Origin: Erysipelotrichaceae bacterium
GTDB taxonomy: Bacteria; Bacillota_I; Bacilli_A; Erysipelotrichales; Erysipelotrichaceae
Assembly: GCA_029101345.1 (NCBI GenBank)
Contig: JAQXQU010000023.1
Location: forward strand, 1-62,171
Length of the DNA: 62,171 nt
Reading direction: 5' to 3'
Part shown: in pieces, positions 36,621-45,698 of the stretch
Position numbering within the stretch: position 1 is the stretch's first letter
Layout of the letters: every line of letters begins with the position of its first letter
Notes under the pieces: model-generated
Database searches by the model: none
What the model was told of the DNA's origin: nothing
Seen by the model: only the letters and a program-made list of their open reading frames with translations
Position numbers and translations under genes: made by a program

Positions 36621-37796
36621 CTACCTCATTTTCTTAGGATCATAATCAACATTGTTCTTCTCTAAAAAGAAGATGATACGAACCAGTTTTCTGGCCACAT
36701 GAGAAAGGGCGACCCGATGATGTTTGCCTTCCTCCCGTTTTTTACGGTAATAATCATAAAAAACGGGATTATGGATAATGACCATTTCTGCACAGTTCAA
36801 AAGAACAAAGCGGAGGTGGGAAGATCCGTGCTTTACCATGTGTCCCCTATATGCATGTTCTCCGGATTCGCTTCTGGAAGGATCAAGACCGGCATAAGCC
36901 AGCATCTGGTTTGGTGTCTGGAAGTTCTCGATGCCACCATATTCTGAATAGATAGAAGCGGCGGACATCCATCCTATCCCCTTGATTGTTTGGATATGGG
37001 AATGGATTTTCCTGAACTCTTCTTCTATATGGGCTTCCATTTCTTTGATCTTGGAATCCAAGGACTGATAGATGTCCAGATAAGTATTCAGTTCAAAAGT
37101 CAGACATGGATCTTCGCGCCCTACAGTATTTTTCGCAAGTTCCCTAAGCTTTGAGAATCGTGCATAGGAAATCGTCTTTTTGAGTTTTGAAGACATCCTT
37201 CTGTAAGATTCGGAATTCATGGAAGCCATTTTGGAAGGAACGGTGTAATTTCTTAGAAGATACATAGCCGTAGAGCTTTTTAGAGATTTATTGAAGAAGG
37301 GCTTGAATTCAGGAAATATCTTGTCCATAACATTGGTGATCATGACAAGCTGTCCAGATCTCAGCTTTACCAGGGCATCTCTGGAGCGGGTCAATGATTT
37401 CAGGTTGTGGATATGATAAGATTGGGTTGGATAGGTAATATATTCAGCCGTAGTTAAGTAGGAAGCGATAAGAGCAGCATCCGCCTTATCGGTCTTGGTT
37501 CTTCTCAAGGTGGTAGCTGAGGAGAACCGTTTGATCAGAATGGGATTGATCTCCATGAAGGAAATGTCGTGTTCCTCAAGGAAGCACTTGAGATTCAATC
37601 CATAGTGCCCGGTTGATTCAAAGCCTATCCTTTTTTCGTAGGAAGGATCAAGAGAATCAAGGACAGAAAGAAACAGGCAAAAACCGGATCTATCATTGGG
37701 GAAGGAAAAGGAATCGCGGATAACGGAACCATCCTGATCCATGATGAAACAGTCGTGCTTGTATTTGGCAATATCGATGCCAATGAAATAGGTCAT
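36621..37796 (-). CDS. IS110-family transposase (DEDD recombinase)
   Basis: About 391 residues from ATG 37796 (AGGAGGTG upstream). The N-terminal RuvC-like DEDD domain shows FIGIDIAKYKHDCFIMD, RIGFESTGHYG and KTDKADAALIASYL; the C-terminal domain has IKGIGWMSAASIYSEYGGIENF, YAGLDPSRSESGEHAYRGHM and HGSSHLRFVLLNCA with the catalytic serine. IS110 enzymes insert without target duplication using a guide RNA. The frame is intact, so the element may be active. The first in-frame start at 37895 lies in the non-coding end and is not used. Confidence 0.95.
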   Translation of the reverse strand: MTYFIGIDIAKYKHDCFIMDQDGSVIRDSFSFPNDRSGFCLFLSVLDSLDPSYEKRIGFESTGHYGLNLKCFLEEHDISFMEINPILIKRFSSATTLRRTKTDKADAALIASYLTTAEYITYPTQSYHIHNLKSLTRSRDALVKLRSGQLVMITNVMDKIFPEFKPFFNKSLKSSTAMYLLRNYTVPSKMASMNSESYRRMSSKLKKTISYARFSKLRELAKNTVGREDPCLTFELNTYLDIYQSLDSKIKEMEAHIEEEFRKIHSHIQTIKGIGWMSAASIYSEYGGIENFQTPNQMLAYAGLDPSRSESGEHAYRGHMVKHGSSHLRFVLLNCAEMVIIHNPVFYDYYRKKREEGKHHRVALSHVARKLVRIIFFLEKNNVDYDPKKMR

Positions 37797-38045
37797 AAGG
37801 ACACCTCCTAGTAAGTGTGCACTGCTTGGTAAGAACTCCACAAATGTTCGATCCATGTGAACTCGTGAATCATAAAGCATCGAAGTGCTAATCAACTGAT
37901 CAACATTAGAAAAGAACTGTGGTAGGAATCTCCTTAGAACAGTTAAAGCTGTAATTGTATAGAAACAAATCCACAGTGCAAAGCAAGTATATCAAATGGC
38001 CGTAAGATATACTTGACCAGGAACGGCCTAGAAAGAAAAAATCCA
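37797..38045 (-). ncRNA. IS110 left end, candidate bridge-RNA region
   Basis: About 250 non-coding bases directly upstream of the transposase start. In IS110 elements (not the IS1111 group) the bridge RNA that pairs with target and donor is encoded here. The region holds structured dyads, e.g. CAAGTATATC (37984-37993) with GATATACTTG (38006-38015), and GGCCGT with ACGGCC around 37998-38028. Limits and loop specificities are inferred. Confidence 0.5.
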
Positions 38046-38060
38046 TTCAGGTCTTCCTAA

Positions 38061-38720
38061 ATGGATAATACGAGAACCTATATGAAACAACTGTCTGAAG
38101 CTTATGGGAATGACCTCTTGATGGTCTTTGATTCATCCAAATTGCTTGATTCATCAATCAGGAAATTAGCAATTATCAGAACCGGCGCAATTAAGAAAGC
38201 TATTCCAGATATCAAAACCATGAATTATGACGAAGACTTTGAAAGTCTTTTGCAATATCGGGTTCCACCAAAAACAAGAAAGCCAGCTAAGCTCATGTCG
38301 CTAGCCAAGACTTATGAAGTAATGGATAGATGCACTTATGGTGTATTAGCGACAGTAATCAACGGTGAGCCATATGCCTTTGCTTTAAATTATGTGCTGG
38401 TAGATGGTGAAATCTATTTCCATACTGGACGCAAGGGCTATAAGCTCAATGCTCTTGGTCAGATTGCTAGCCTTAATATCGTTGAAGATTTGGGCATGGC
38501 ATATAATGGCACGCACAATTTCCGTTCCATTCAGGTCAAGGGCAGGCTTGTTGCAACCGAGGATTACGAACTCAAGAAGCGCATCCTTCTTAAGTATATT
38601 GACCATCTGAATAAGAATCATCCAGCTTATGTTGATGATATGCAGAAGACAACACTGGTCTTCAAGATGGATATTGACTATATGATGGGAAGAGAAAATC
38701 TCTTTTTGAAGGAGCTGTAG
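38061..38720 (+). CDS. Pyridoxamine 5'-phosphate oxidase-like (NimA/FMN-binding split barrel) protein
   Basis: 219 residues. A split barrel starts near residue 78 (LMSLAKTYEVMDRCTYGVLATVINGEPYAFALNYVLVDGEIYFHTGRKGYKLNALG) and is the pattern of NimA-like flavin proteins that reduce nitro or haem-like compounds. The first about 75 residues are an extension without known family, possibly residual sequence fused near the IS110 end, which lies only 15-20 bases upstream. Cofactor and substrate are not shown. It stops on the base before the GTG of the beta-galactosidase gene. Confidence 0.8.
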   Translation: MDNTRTYMKQLSEAYGNDLLMVFDSSKLLDSSIRKLAIIRTGAIKKAIPDIKTMNYDEDFESLLQYRVPPKTRKPAKLMSLAKTYEVMDRCTYGVLATVINGEPYAFALNYVLVDGEIYFHTGRKGYKLNALGQIASLNIVEDLGMAYNGTHNFRSIQVKGRLVATEDYELKKRILLKYIDHLNKNHPAYVDDMQKTTLVFKMDIDYMMGRENLFLKEL

Positions 38721-40739
38721 GTGGAAAGAAAACTGTTGTTTAATAAGTATCCGAAACTCATCCATGGCGGTGATTATAATCCTGATCAGTGGCTCGGCTA
38801 TGAAGGGATCTTTGAAGAGGACATTCGTATGATGAAGAAGGCCCATGTCAATTGTGTGACTTTAGGGGTCTTTTCCTGGGCTGCTTATGAGAAAGAGGAA
38901 GGACAATATGATTTTTCCTGGCTTATCAAGGTTATTGATCGCTTAAAGGAAGAAAATATCAATGTCATCATGGCAACACCAAGTGGTGCTAGGCCAGCCT
39001 GGCTGGATTTGAAATATGAAGAGGTAAGAAGAGTTGATATCAATGGCAAGCGGGAACATCACCGGGAAAGACATAACCATTGTTACTCATCCCCTATCTA
39101 TAGACAAAAGGTTGAAGAGATTGATACAAGACTAGCCAATGCCATCAAGGATAAGAACAACGTCATCTTATGGCATATCTCCAATGAATTTGAGGGAGTC
39201 TGCTATTGTGACAAATGCAGGAAAAACTTCCAGAAATTTCTCAAGAAGCGTTATCAGACCATTGATAAGCTCAATCATGAATATTGGACTGGTTTCTGGT
39301 CCAAGCATTTCAATAGCTTTGAAGAAGTTGAACCACCTTATGCCAATGGTGAAAATGCTTTGATGGGACTTAACCTTGATTGGAAAAGATTCACTAGTGA
39401 AATGGTTGCTGATTTCATGAAATTTGAGATCGATACAGTCAGAAAGATTACACCCGATATTCCTGTAACCACCAATATGATGATGTTCTTTGAACCATAT
39501 GACTATCGTGTTTTAGCTAAGGAACTGGATATCATATCCTGGGATGCATATCCGCAATATCACAATGACTATCAGTCTTTGGCTGCTACATTTAATGAAG
39601 CAGGCTTTACCCATTGCCTGATGCGCTCCTTGAAGAAACAACCCTTCATGTTAATGGAATCAACACCATCCCTGGTCAATTGGCGAGAATATAACAAATT
39701 AAAGAAACCAGGTGTTCATGAACTGGCAAGTCTTCAGGCCATTGCCAATGGTTCTGATAGTGTCCAATACTTCCAGATCAGAAAAAGCCGTGGTGCCTAC
39801 GAGATGTTTCATGGGGCACTGATTGACCATAATGGCAGAGATGATACCAGGGTTTTTAAGGAAATTGAAGACCTGGGGTCAAAGCTTGAAAGACTTGAAG
39901 AAATTGCTGGTTCAACCATCAAGGCAAGAGCGGCGATTGTTGTGGATTGGGAGAATCGCTGGGCGATAAGAGAAGCCAAGGCATTCTGCAGCAGTGATAA
40001 GAAATATGAAAAGACAGTTCAAAACTTCTATGGAGCCTTGATGCATAAGGGCATTGAAACTGATATCATTGCCAGCACCGATGATTACAGCTGCTATGAT
40101 GTCATCTTCTTGCCAATGATGTTTATGCTAAAGGAAGGTGTGGCCGCAAAGCTGAAGGAATATGTCAAAAATGGTGGCCTATTAGTAGGAACCTATATGC
40201 TTGGCTATATAAATGAAAATCAATTAGCTCACTTGGGAGGTTTTCCTGGTGATGGCTTGATGGAGCTCTTTGGATTTGAAGCAGAAGAGATTGATACTTT
40301 GTGGCCAAGTGAGCAGAATTATCTGATTTATGATAACAAAAAGATCGAAATCAAGGACTATTGTGAAATACTGAAGGTCAAAGACTGTGAAGCAGTAGCC
40401 ACTTATGAAGAAGACTTCTATCGTAATTATCCGGTAGTTACAAGAAAGAATTATGGATTGGGTACAGTTTGGTATCAAGCAGCTCGCTTTGATGCCAATG
40501 ATCTCTTGGATATCATCAGGAAAGATCTTGTCAGAAAGGGAATGGAAGTCATTGATTTGCCAGCTGGCATTGAAAGACATGTCAGAGAATATGACGATAA
40601 GCGTTTTATCTTCTATCTCAATGAAAGTGAAAATGATGCAGAAGTTGAAGTGGAGGAAGGACTGGAACTATTGAGCAATCAGATGATTGGTGGCAAGGTC
40701 ACCTTGCATAAGTATCAGACAATCATCATCAAGGCTTAA
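38721..40739 (+). CDS. Beta-galactosidase, glycoside hydrolase family 42
   Basis: 672 residues from a GTG start that directly follows the previous stop, with GGAG upstream. GH42 fold: GGDYNPDQWLG, then the acid/base Glu in NVILWHISNEFEGVCYCDKC with a zinc-type cysteine set, the nucleophile Glu in PFMLMESTPSLVNW, followed by a trimerisation domain and a C-terminal beta domain. No signal peptide, so it acts in the cytoplasm on imported galactosides such as lactose fragments, galacto-oligosaccharides or arabinogalactan. The transporter is not next to it. Confidence 0.93.
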   Translation: MERKLLFNKYPKLIHGGDYNPDQWLGYEGIFEEDIRMMKKAHVNCVTLGVFSWAAYEKEEGQYDFSWLIKVIDRLKEENINVIMATPSGARPAWLDLKYEEVRRVDINGKREHHRERHNHCYSSPIYRQKVEEIDTRLANAIKDKNNVILWHISNEFEGVCYCDKCRKNFQKFLKKRYQTIDKLNHEYWTGFWSKHFNSFEEVEPPYANGENALMGLNLDWKRFTSEMVADFMKFEIDTVRKITPDIPVTTNMMMFFEPYDYRVLAKELDIISWDAYPQYHNDYQSLAATFNEAGFTHCLMRSLKKQPFMLMESTPSLVNWREYNKLKKPGVHELASLQAIANGSDSVQYFQIRKSRGAYEMFHGALIDHNGRDDTRVFKEIEDLGSKLERLEEIAGSTIKARAAIVVDWENRWAIREAKAFCSSDKKYEKTVQNFYGALMHKGIETDIIASTDDYSCYDVIFLPMMFMLKEGVAAKLKEYVKNGGLLVGTYMLGYINENQLAHLGGFPGDGLMELFGFEAEEIDTLWPSEQNYLIYDNKKIEIKDYCEILKVKDCEAVATYEEDFYRNYPVVTRKNYGLGTVWYQAARFDANDLLDIIRKDLVRKGMEVIDLPAGIERHVREYDDKRFIFYLNESENDAEVEVEEGLELLSNQMIGGKVTLHKYQTIIIKA

Positions 40740-40767
40740 TAAATCTTATACTCAGATTATTCCTTTT

Positions 40768-40791
40768 ATGTGTCCATATATTTGGACACAT
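40768..40791. repeat. Inverted repeat between GH42 and the unknown gene
   Basis: ATGTGTCC and GGACACAT flank an 8-base AT loop. No T-run follows, so it is a candidate operator or RNA hairpin rather than a terminator. Confidence 0.4.
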
Positions 40792-40842
40792 GTCAATCAT
40801 TATCCACCTTATAATCCAGATGTAAAGGAAAAGGGCAATGAT

Positions 40843-41883
40843 ATGAATACATGCAATTATCTTAAGAAATTTGAAGGAACAGCTACACTGATTCGTCTTG
40901 TGACTAGTATTGATCCACCGATTTGCGCTTCTAATGATACTGTAATCCAGCAACGGCTGACCATTATTGATAATGGTGCAGTATCACTGATCTCGACTGC
41001 CAGGAACAAGGAAATAATCGAGTCTTTGAATTTTGATATTGAAAGAAGTGTTGCAAGAGACCTCATTATGAAGATTGCCAGATTCTTCTCCAAACCTGTT
41101 GATAACAAGCGCTATCCGGTTGTCGGCAATTATGATCTGACTATCACCAATAGTGATGGCATCAGCTATTTCTATGATGGCTCTTTAAATAATAACTACA
41201 CAATTGATGGTGATAACATCTCTGAATACTTTAGAAGCATTCTGGATCTTCCACAACTGCTAGTCTTTGAAGACCATGGAAGGAAGAAAGACCTCTTGAA
41301 GCTGAGATTGTCTTCGGTACTGGATGGTGCATTAATTGAACTAGATGTCAAAGAAGGAACACTCGCCTATAGAAGCCAAAAGTGCAAGCTGGTCATCAAT
41401 GATGAACAAGAGGTCAAGGCAATTCTTGCTAAATACGGGGAAAGAATCCTTGAAGGCAGAAAGCATTCCTCACTATCCACCGAGATTTGGAATTTTATGC
41501 TTAATGCTGAATACTCCTATGGTGAAGACTTGGAGTTTGGTGGCAATACCAAATGGAACAGCCATTACCATTTTCTGGATGAACTGCTAAAAGAAATCAG
41601 GAATCTCATCAGTGCAGGATTATCTACCTATATCTTCAGCCAAGACAAAAGCCTTACTGACATCTCTGGATTAACGAATTATCAAGAACTCTGTCTTGTT
41701 GAGAGCAACGATCTCTTCCATCCAAAGTGGTATCTATCCTGTGATGGCATTTCGGTCAATGACTATGTCTTAGTCAAAGATGAATCTGGAAGCATTATCA
41801 TTGGCCAGGTTGTGCAAATGAAGAGGGAATATGGTGGATTTGAAGTTGAAGGATCCATCACTCACATCATCAAGAAACTATAA
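40843..41883 (+). CDS. Protein of unknown function upstream of sbcDC
   Basis: About 346 residues from ATG 40843 (AAGGAAAAGGG nearby). I do not recognise it. It is soluble, mixed alpha/beta, with no signal or membrane segment, and has charged motifs such as LQLVFEDHGRKKDLLKLRLS-like blocks, and a C-terminal beta section (LVKDESGSIIIGQVVQMKREYGGF) that looks like a small barrel. It lies 34 bases before sbcD on the same strand, so a DNA-repair link is possible but unproven. Longer in-frame sequence upstream overlaps the GH42 end and is probably not translated. Confidence 0.7.
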   Translation: MNTCNYLKKFEGTATLIRLVTSIDPPICASNDTVIQQRLTIIDNGAVSLISTARNKEIIESLNFDIERSVARDLIMKIARFFSKPVDNKRYPVVGNYDLTITNSDGISYFYDGSLNNNYTIDGDNISEYFRSILDLPQLLVFEDHGRKKDLLKLRLSSVLDGALIELDVKEGTLAYRSQKCKLVINDEQEVKAILAKYGERILEGRKHSSLSTEIWNFMLNAEYSYGEDLEFGGNTKWNSHYHFLDELLKEIRNLISAGLSTYIFSQDKSLTDISGLTNYQELCLVESNDLFHPKWYLSCDGISVNDYVLVKDESGSIIIGQVVQMKREYGGFEVEGSITHIIKKL

Positions 41884-41917
41884 AACTCTAATAATTAATA
41901 CAAGGAGTGGATGAATT

Positions 41918-43033
41918 ATGAAATTTCTACATCTTGCCGATCTGCATCTTGGAAAAAGGCTCAATGATGTCGATCTATTAAAAGATCAGGAATATGCTCT
42001 AAAGCAGATTCTATCAAAGACTGATTCCTATGATGCCATCCTGATCGCTGGTGATGTCTATGACAAAGCAGATCCGAAAGCAGAAGCCATGACACTATTT
42101 GACAGTTTTGTGACTGAACTTGTCAGGAAGGAAAAGAAGGTCTTTATCATTGCTGGCAACCATGACTCAGATCAAAGGATATCCTACTTCTCATCCCTGC
42201 TGGCGTCCAATAACATCTATTTCTCCAGGAAATTTGAAGGAGTGTTGCAGACTATCAGCCTTGAGGATGAATATGGTGAGCTTGACATCCACTTATTGCC
42301 ATTTATCAGGCCTATTCATGTCAAAAGGATCTATCCCGAAGAAAGCATCAAGACTTATGAGGATGCGGTACGCGTTGTCATTGAGAAATCCAATATTGAT
42401 AAGACCAAGAGAAACATCCTGTTGGCTCATCAGTTCATCACTGGTTCTGAAAGATCGGATTCTGAAGAGTATGCAGTTGGTGGTCTAGATAATGTTGATG
42501 CAGCGGTCTTTGATGGTTTTGATTATGTTGCCCTAGGACATATCCATAAGCCCCAGAAAATCAAAAGAGAGACCTTGAGGTATTCAGGTTCTCTGCTTAA
42601 GTATTCATTCTCTGAAGCAACACAGAACAAGAGTGTTTGCTATGTTGATTTCAAAGACAAGGGCAATATTGAGATATCCACTTCTTCCATCAGCTTCCTT
42701 CATGATGTGGTAGTCAAGGAAGGCTTCTATGATGACTTGATGAAAGAGAATTATTCTGAAGATTATATCAAGGTCATTTTACACGATGAAGAGGTCTATC
42801 CTGATGCCCGGGCAAGACTGCTGACTGTCTTTCCGAATATGATGAAATTCTCAATCATCAACTCAAGAACCAAGGAAGAAAAGGATGTCATTGCTGAAGA
42901 GGAATTTGAAAACAAGTCCATTGCCGATCTCTTTATCGATTTCTACAAAATCCAGAATAATAACCATGAACCCGATGAGGGACGGATGCAACTGTTGATG
43001 GATATCATCAAGGGAATGGAAGGTGAGAACTGA
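41918..43033 (+). CDS. sbcD: Exonuclease subunit SbcD (Mre11-like)
   Basis: 371 residues. Metallophosphatase core: MKFLHLADLHLGKRL, ILIAGDVYDKADP, VFIIAGNHDSDQRIS, LAHQFITGSERSDSE and YVALGHIHKPQ, the five manganese-binding blocks of Mre11/SbcD. With SbcC it opens hairpins and processes blocked DNA ends. GGAGTGG precedes the ATG. It overlaps sbcC by 3 bases. Confidence 0.97.
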   Translation: MKFLHLADLHLGKRLNDVDLLKDQEYALKQILSKTDSYDAILIAGDVYDKADPKAEAMTLFDSFVTELVRKEKKVFIIAGNHDSDQRISYFSSLLASNNIYFSRKFEGVLQTISLEDEYGELDIHLLPFIRPIHVKRIYPEESIKTYEDAVRVVIEKSNIDKTKRNILLAHQFITGSERSDSEEYAVGGLDNVDAAVFDGFDYVALGHIHKPQKIKRETLRYSGSLLKYSFSEATQNKSVCYVDFKDKGNIEISTSSISFLHDVVVKEGFYDDLMKENYSEDYIKVILHDEEVYPDARARLLTVFPNMMKFSIINSRTKEEKDVIAEEEFENKSIADLFIDFYKIQNNNHEPDEGRMQLLMDIIKGMEGEN

Positions 43034-45666
43034 TGAAACCTCTATATCTTGAAATGTCAGCCTTTGGGCCCTATGCCGATAAGGTGGCAGTCGATTTTAA
43101 AAAACTTGGTGATGATGGCATCTTTTTGATAACTGGTGCAACCGGTGCTGGCAAGACAACAATCTTTGATGGCATTTCTTTTGCCCTTTATGGTGAAGTT
43201 TCAGGTGGCAAAGGCCGCAAGGAATCCAAGACCCTAAGAAGCGATTATGCTTCCTTCAATACGCCAACTTATGTCAAATATTCCTTCTTGCATAAAGGCA
43301 AGCACTATACAATCAAAAGAAATCCAGAATACTACCGTCCAAGCAAAAACAAGGATGGTTCAATAGTCAAGCAGAATGCCAATGCTGATCTGATAGTTGA
43401 AGAAACTGGTGAAGTCTATTCCGGAGTCAAGGAAGTCAATGATGCAATCTATTCAATCATGGGCTTAACACGTGAACAATTCTCCCAAACCATGATGATT
43501 GCCCAGGGTGATTTCATGAAGATCCTTAATTGTTCGTCAGATGAAAGAAGAACCCTTTTCCAGAAGATTTTTGATACCAGAAAATTCTTTGATATCCAGC
43601 TGATCCTTAAGAAGATGTATGGTGATCTGCAGGGCAGATATGATGATTATCAGATTGATATCAATAATTCCTTTGCCCGTATCAGAATTCCAGCTGATTA
43701 TGAAAAAAAGGCAGAGCTTGAAAGCAATCTGCAGAATCCTTTGAATATTGAAAAGGTCATTGACAATCTAAAGGAACTACAGGAAGATGCCAGCAGGAAA
43801 AAGGTTCTTTATCAGAACAATATTGACCTTTTTGCTGAAAAATATACCTGTCTTCTCAAAGAAATAGAAGAGGCCAAGACCATCAATGACAGTTTTGATG
43901 AACTGGTTTCATTAAAAAACCGAAAGCATGATGAAATTGATGGCAAGCTAGAAGAGACCATAAATCAGGAAAAGGTTTTGGATCGAGCCAAGAAAGCCAA
44001 TGCGGTTGCAGCCTTTGAAAAGGTCCTGACTTCCATCAAGGAGACAGTAAGCAGTTTAACTAAGCAGCTAAAGGCCAATGCTTTAGCACTGGAAAAGGCA
44101 AAAGAAAAGCTGCCTGATATTGAAAGCCAATACAAGAAGGCAGAAGAAAGCTTTAATAACAAGATTCCGCAATTAAAACAGGAAATCGATAGACTTAACA
44201 ATGCCTTAAGACCATTAAAGGAACAAGGCAAGCTCTTATCGGTTCTGCAAAAGGCCATCAACAAGCTTGAAAGCAAGAAAGTGCAGTTACGCAATGATGA
44301 TGACTTCTACCAGCTCATAAGAGAAAGCTATTATGAAAATGAATATGGCTTAATAGCCAAGGGTCTTCAGGAAAACAAAGCCTGTCCAGTTTGCGGTTCA
44401 CTTCAGCACCCTGCCCCAGCAAAAATGACTGACAAGTCAATCAGCCACGAAGAGCTTAAGCAAGCAGAGGATAGAAGAAACAAAGCCCAAACCGCCTTTG
44501 CAGAAGCTGATTCAGAAGTCAAAGTAGCTGAGGCCAATCTCAAAAACAACAGAAGCGAACTTAAGCGCATTGGCATTGACTATCAAAGCAAGATTGAAGA
44601 TATCAATGAAAGAATCAGATTAATAAACAAGAACATTGAAGATTTGGAAGCTGATTATCAAAATGCCAAGAAGAAATATGATGATAACAAAGACCTGATC
44701 AATTCACTATCATCAAGAATCAGTGAGAGCAGGATCAGCCTGAATGAGGCATCAAGAAAGGAAACGGATGCCCAAAAGGAATTTGATAATGCTCTGGCAG
44801 TTCATGGATTCAGCAACCCAGATGATTATGTAGCTTCCAAGCTGAAAACTAATGATATCAATGCTCTGGACAAGAAGATTGCAGAATTCTATAGTCTGAA
44901 GAAATCATTGGAAGACCAGATTGATAATCTCATTAGAAAGCTTGAGGGCAAATCAAGAAAGGATGTCTCCTCAATAGAGAAACAGGCAACAGAAATCAAA
45001 AACAAGCTTGATTGTCTTAGAAGTGAGTCATCCCTCATCAATGAGATGGCCAATGCCAACAATAAGGAATTAAGAAGACTCAAGGATTTGGTAGCTGATA
45101 TTGAATCACTATTGAACAAGCTGATTGTTGTCGAAGACCTCTATAAAAATGTTTCTGGCACCAAGACTTCACAAGTCAAGTTGACATTTGAAGCCTATGT
45201 TCAGCAATACTACTTCCAGCAGGTCATTTCTGCTGCCAACAAGCGCCTGAATGTCTTAACAGATGGCATGTTTGTCTTAAGATGCAAAGAAGAAGCCAAG
45301 AATCTTCGCTCACAGGCTGGTCTTGATCTCGATGTTCTTGATCGGCAAACTGGCAACTGGCGTGATGTCTCAACACTTTCTGGTGGTGAATCATTTATGG
45401 CCTCTTTAGCTTTGGCACTAGGATTATCAGATGTTGTCCAGGCTAAATCAGGTGGCATCAGGATGGATTCAATGTTTATTGATGAAGGCTTTGGTTCATT
45501 AAGCGATAATGCCCTAAACCAGGCTATCAGCCTTCTGGATTCGTTGGCAGATGGCAAGAGGATGATTGGCATTATTTCCCATGTCGATGCCCTGAAACAG
45601 AGAATTGACAAGAAGATCATCATCAATAAGACCAATAATGGTTCAATCATCAATATTGAAGCATAA
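43033..45666 (+). CDS. sbcC: Exonuclease subunit SbcC (Rad50-like ATPase)
   Basis: 877 residues. Walker A in LITGATGAGKTTIFDGISFALYGEVSGG, then two long coiled coils separated by the zinc hook CPVCGS at about residues 453-458, and at the end the signature TLSGGESFMASLALALGLSD and Walker B MFIDEGFGSL. The short hook and arms are usual for Bacillota. Works with SbcD on hairpins and double-strand ends. Ends at a shared hairpin terminator with the convergent exporter gene. Confidence 0.97.
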   Translation: MKPLYLEMSAFGPYADKVAVDFKKLGDDGIFLITGATGAGKTTIFDGISFALYGEVSGGKGRKESKTLRSDYASFNTPTYVKYSFLHKGKHYTIKRNPEYYRPSKNKDGSIVKQNANADLIVEETGEVYSGVKEVNDAIYSIMGLTREQFSQTMMIAQGDFMKILNCSSDERRTLFQKIFDTRKFFDIQLILKKMYGDLQGRYDDYQIDINNSFARIRIPADYEKKAELESNLQNPLNIEKVIDNLKELQEDASRKKVLYQNNIDLFAEKYTCLLKEIEEAKTINDSFDELVSLKNRKHDEIDGKLEETINQEKVLDRAKKANAVAAFEKVLTSIKETVSSLTKQLKANALALEKAKEKLPDIESQYKKAEESFNNKIPQLKQEIDRLNNALRPLKEQGKLLSVLQKAINKLESKKVQLRNDDDFYQLIRESYYENEYGLIAKGLQENKACPVCGSLQHPAPAKMTDKSISHEELKQAEDRRNKAQTAFAEADSEVKVAEANLKNNRSELKRIGIDYQSKIEDINERIRLINKNIEDLEADYQNAKKKYDDNKDLINSLSSRISESRISLNEASRKETDAQKEFDNALAVHGFSNPDDYVASKLKTNDINALDKKIAEFYSLKKSLEDQIDNLIRKLEGKSRKDVSSIEKQATEIKNKLDCLRSESSLINEMANANNKELRRLKDLVADIESLLNKLIVVEDLYKNVSGTKTSQVKLTFEAYVQQYYFQQVISAANKRLNVLTDGMFVLRCKEEAKNLRSQAGLDLDVLDRQTGNWRDVSTLSGGESFMASLALALGLSDVVQAKSGGIRMDSMFIDEGFGSLSDNALNQAISLLDSLADGKRMIGIISHVDALKQRIDKKIIINKTNNGSIINIEA

Positions 45667-45670
45667 CAAC

Positions 45671-45698
45671 AAAGGCTGCTGATGCAGCCTTTGATTTA
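45671..45698. terminator. Bidirectional terminator between sbcC and the ABC exporter
   Basis: AAAGGCTGC TGAT GCAGCCTTT, a perfect 9-bp stem between convergent genes; each side has AT-rich sequence but the T-runs are short. Confidence 0.75.

Noticed and set aside
45210-45653. Long open frame antisense to sbcC
   Set aside because: It mirrors the codon structure of sbcC, has low-complexity composition and no ribosome site; a shadow frame.
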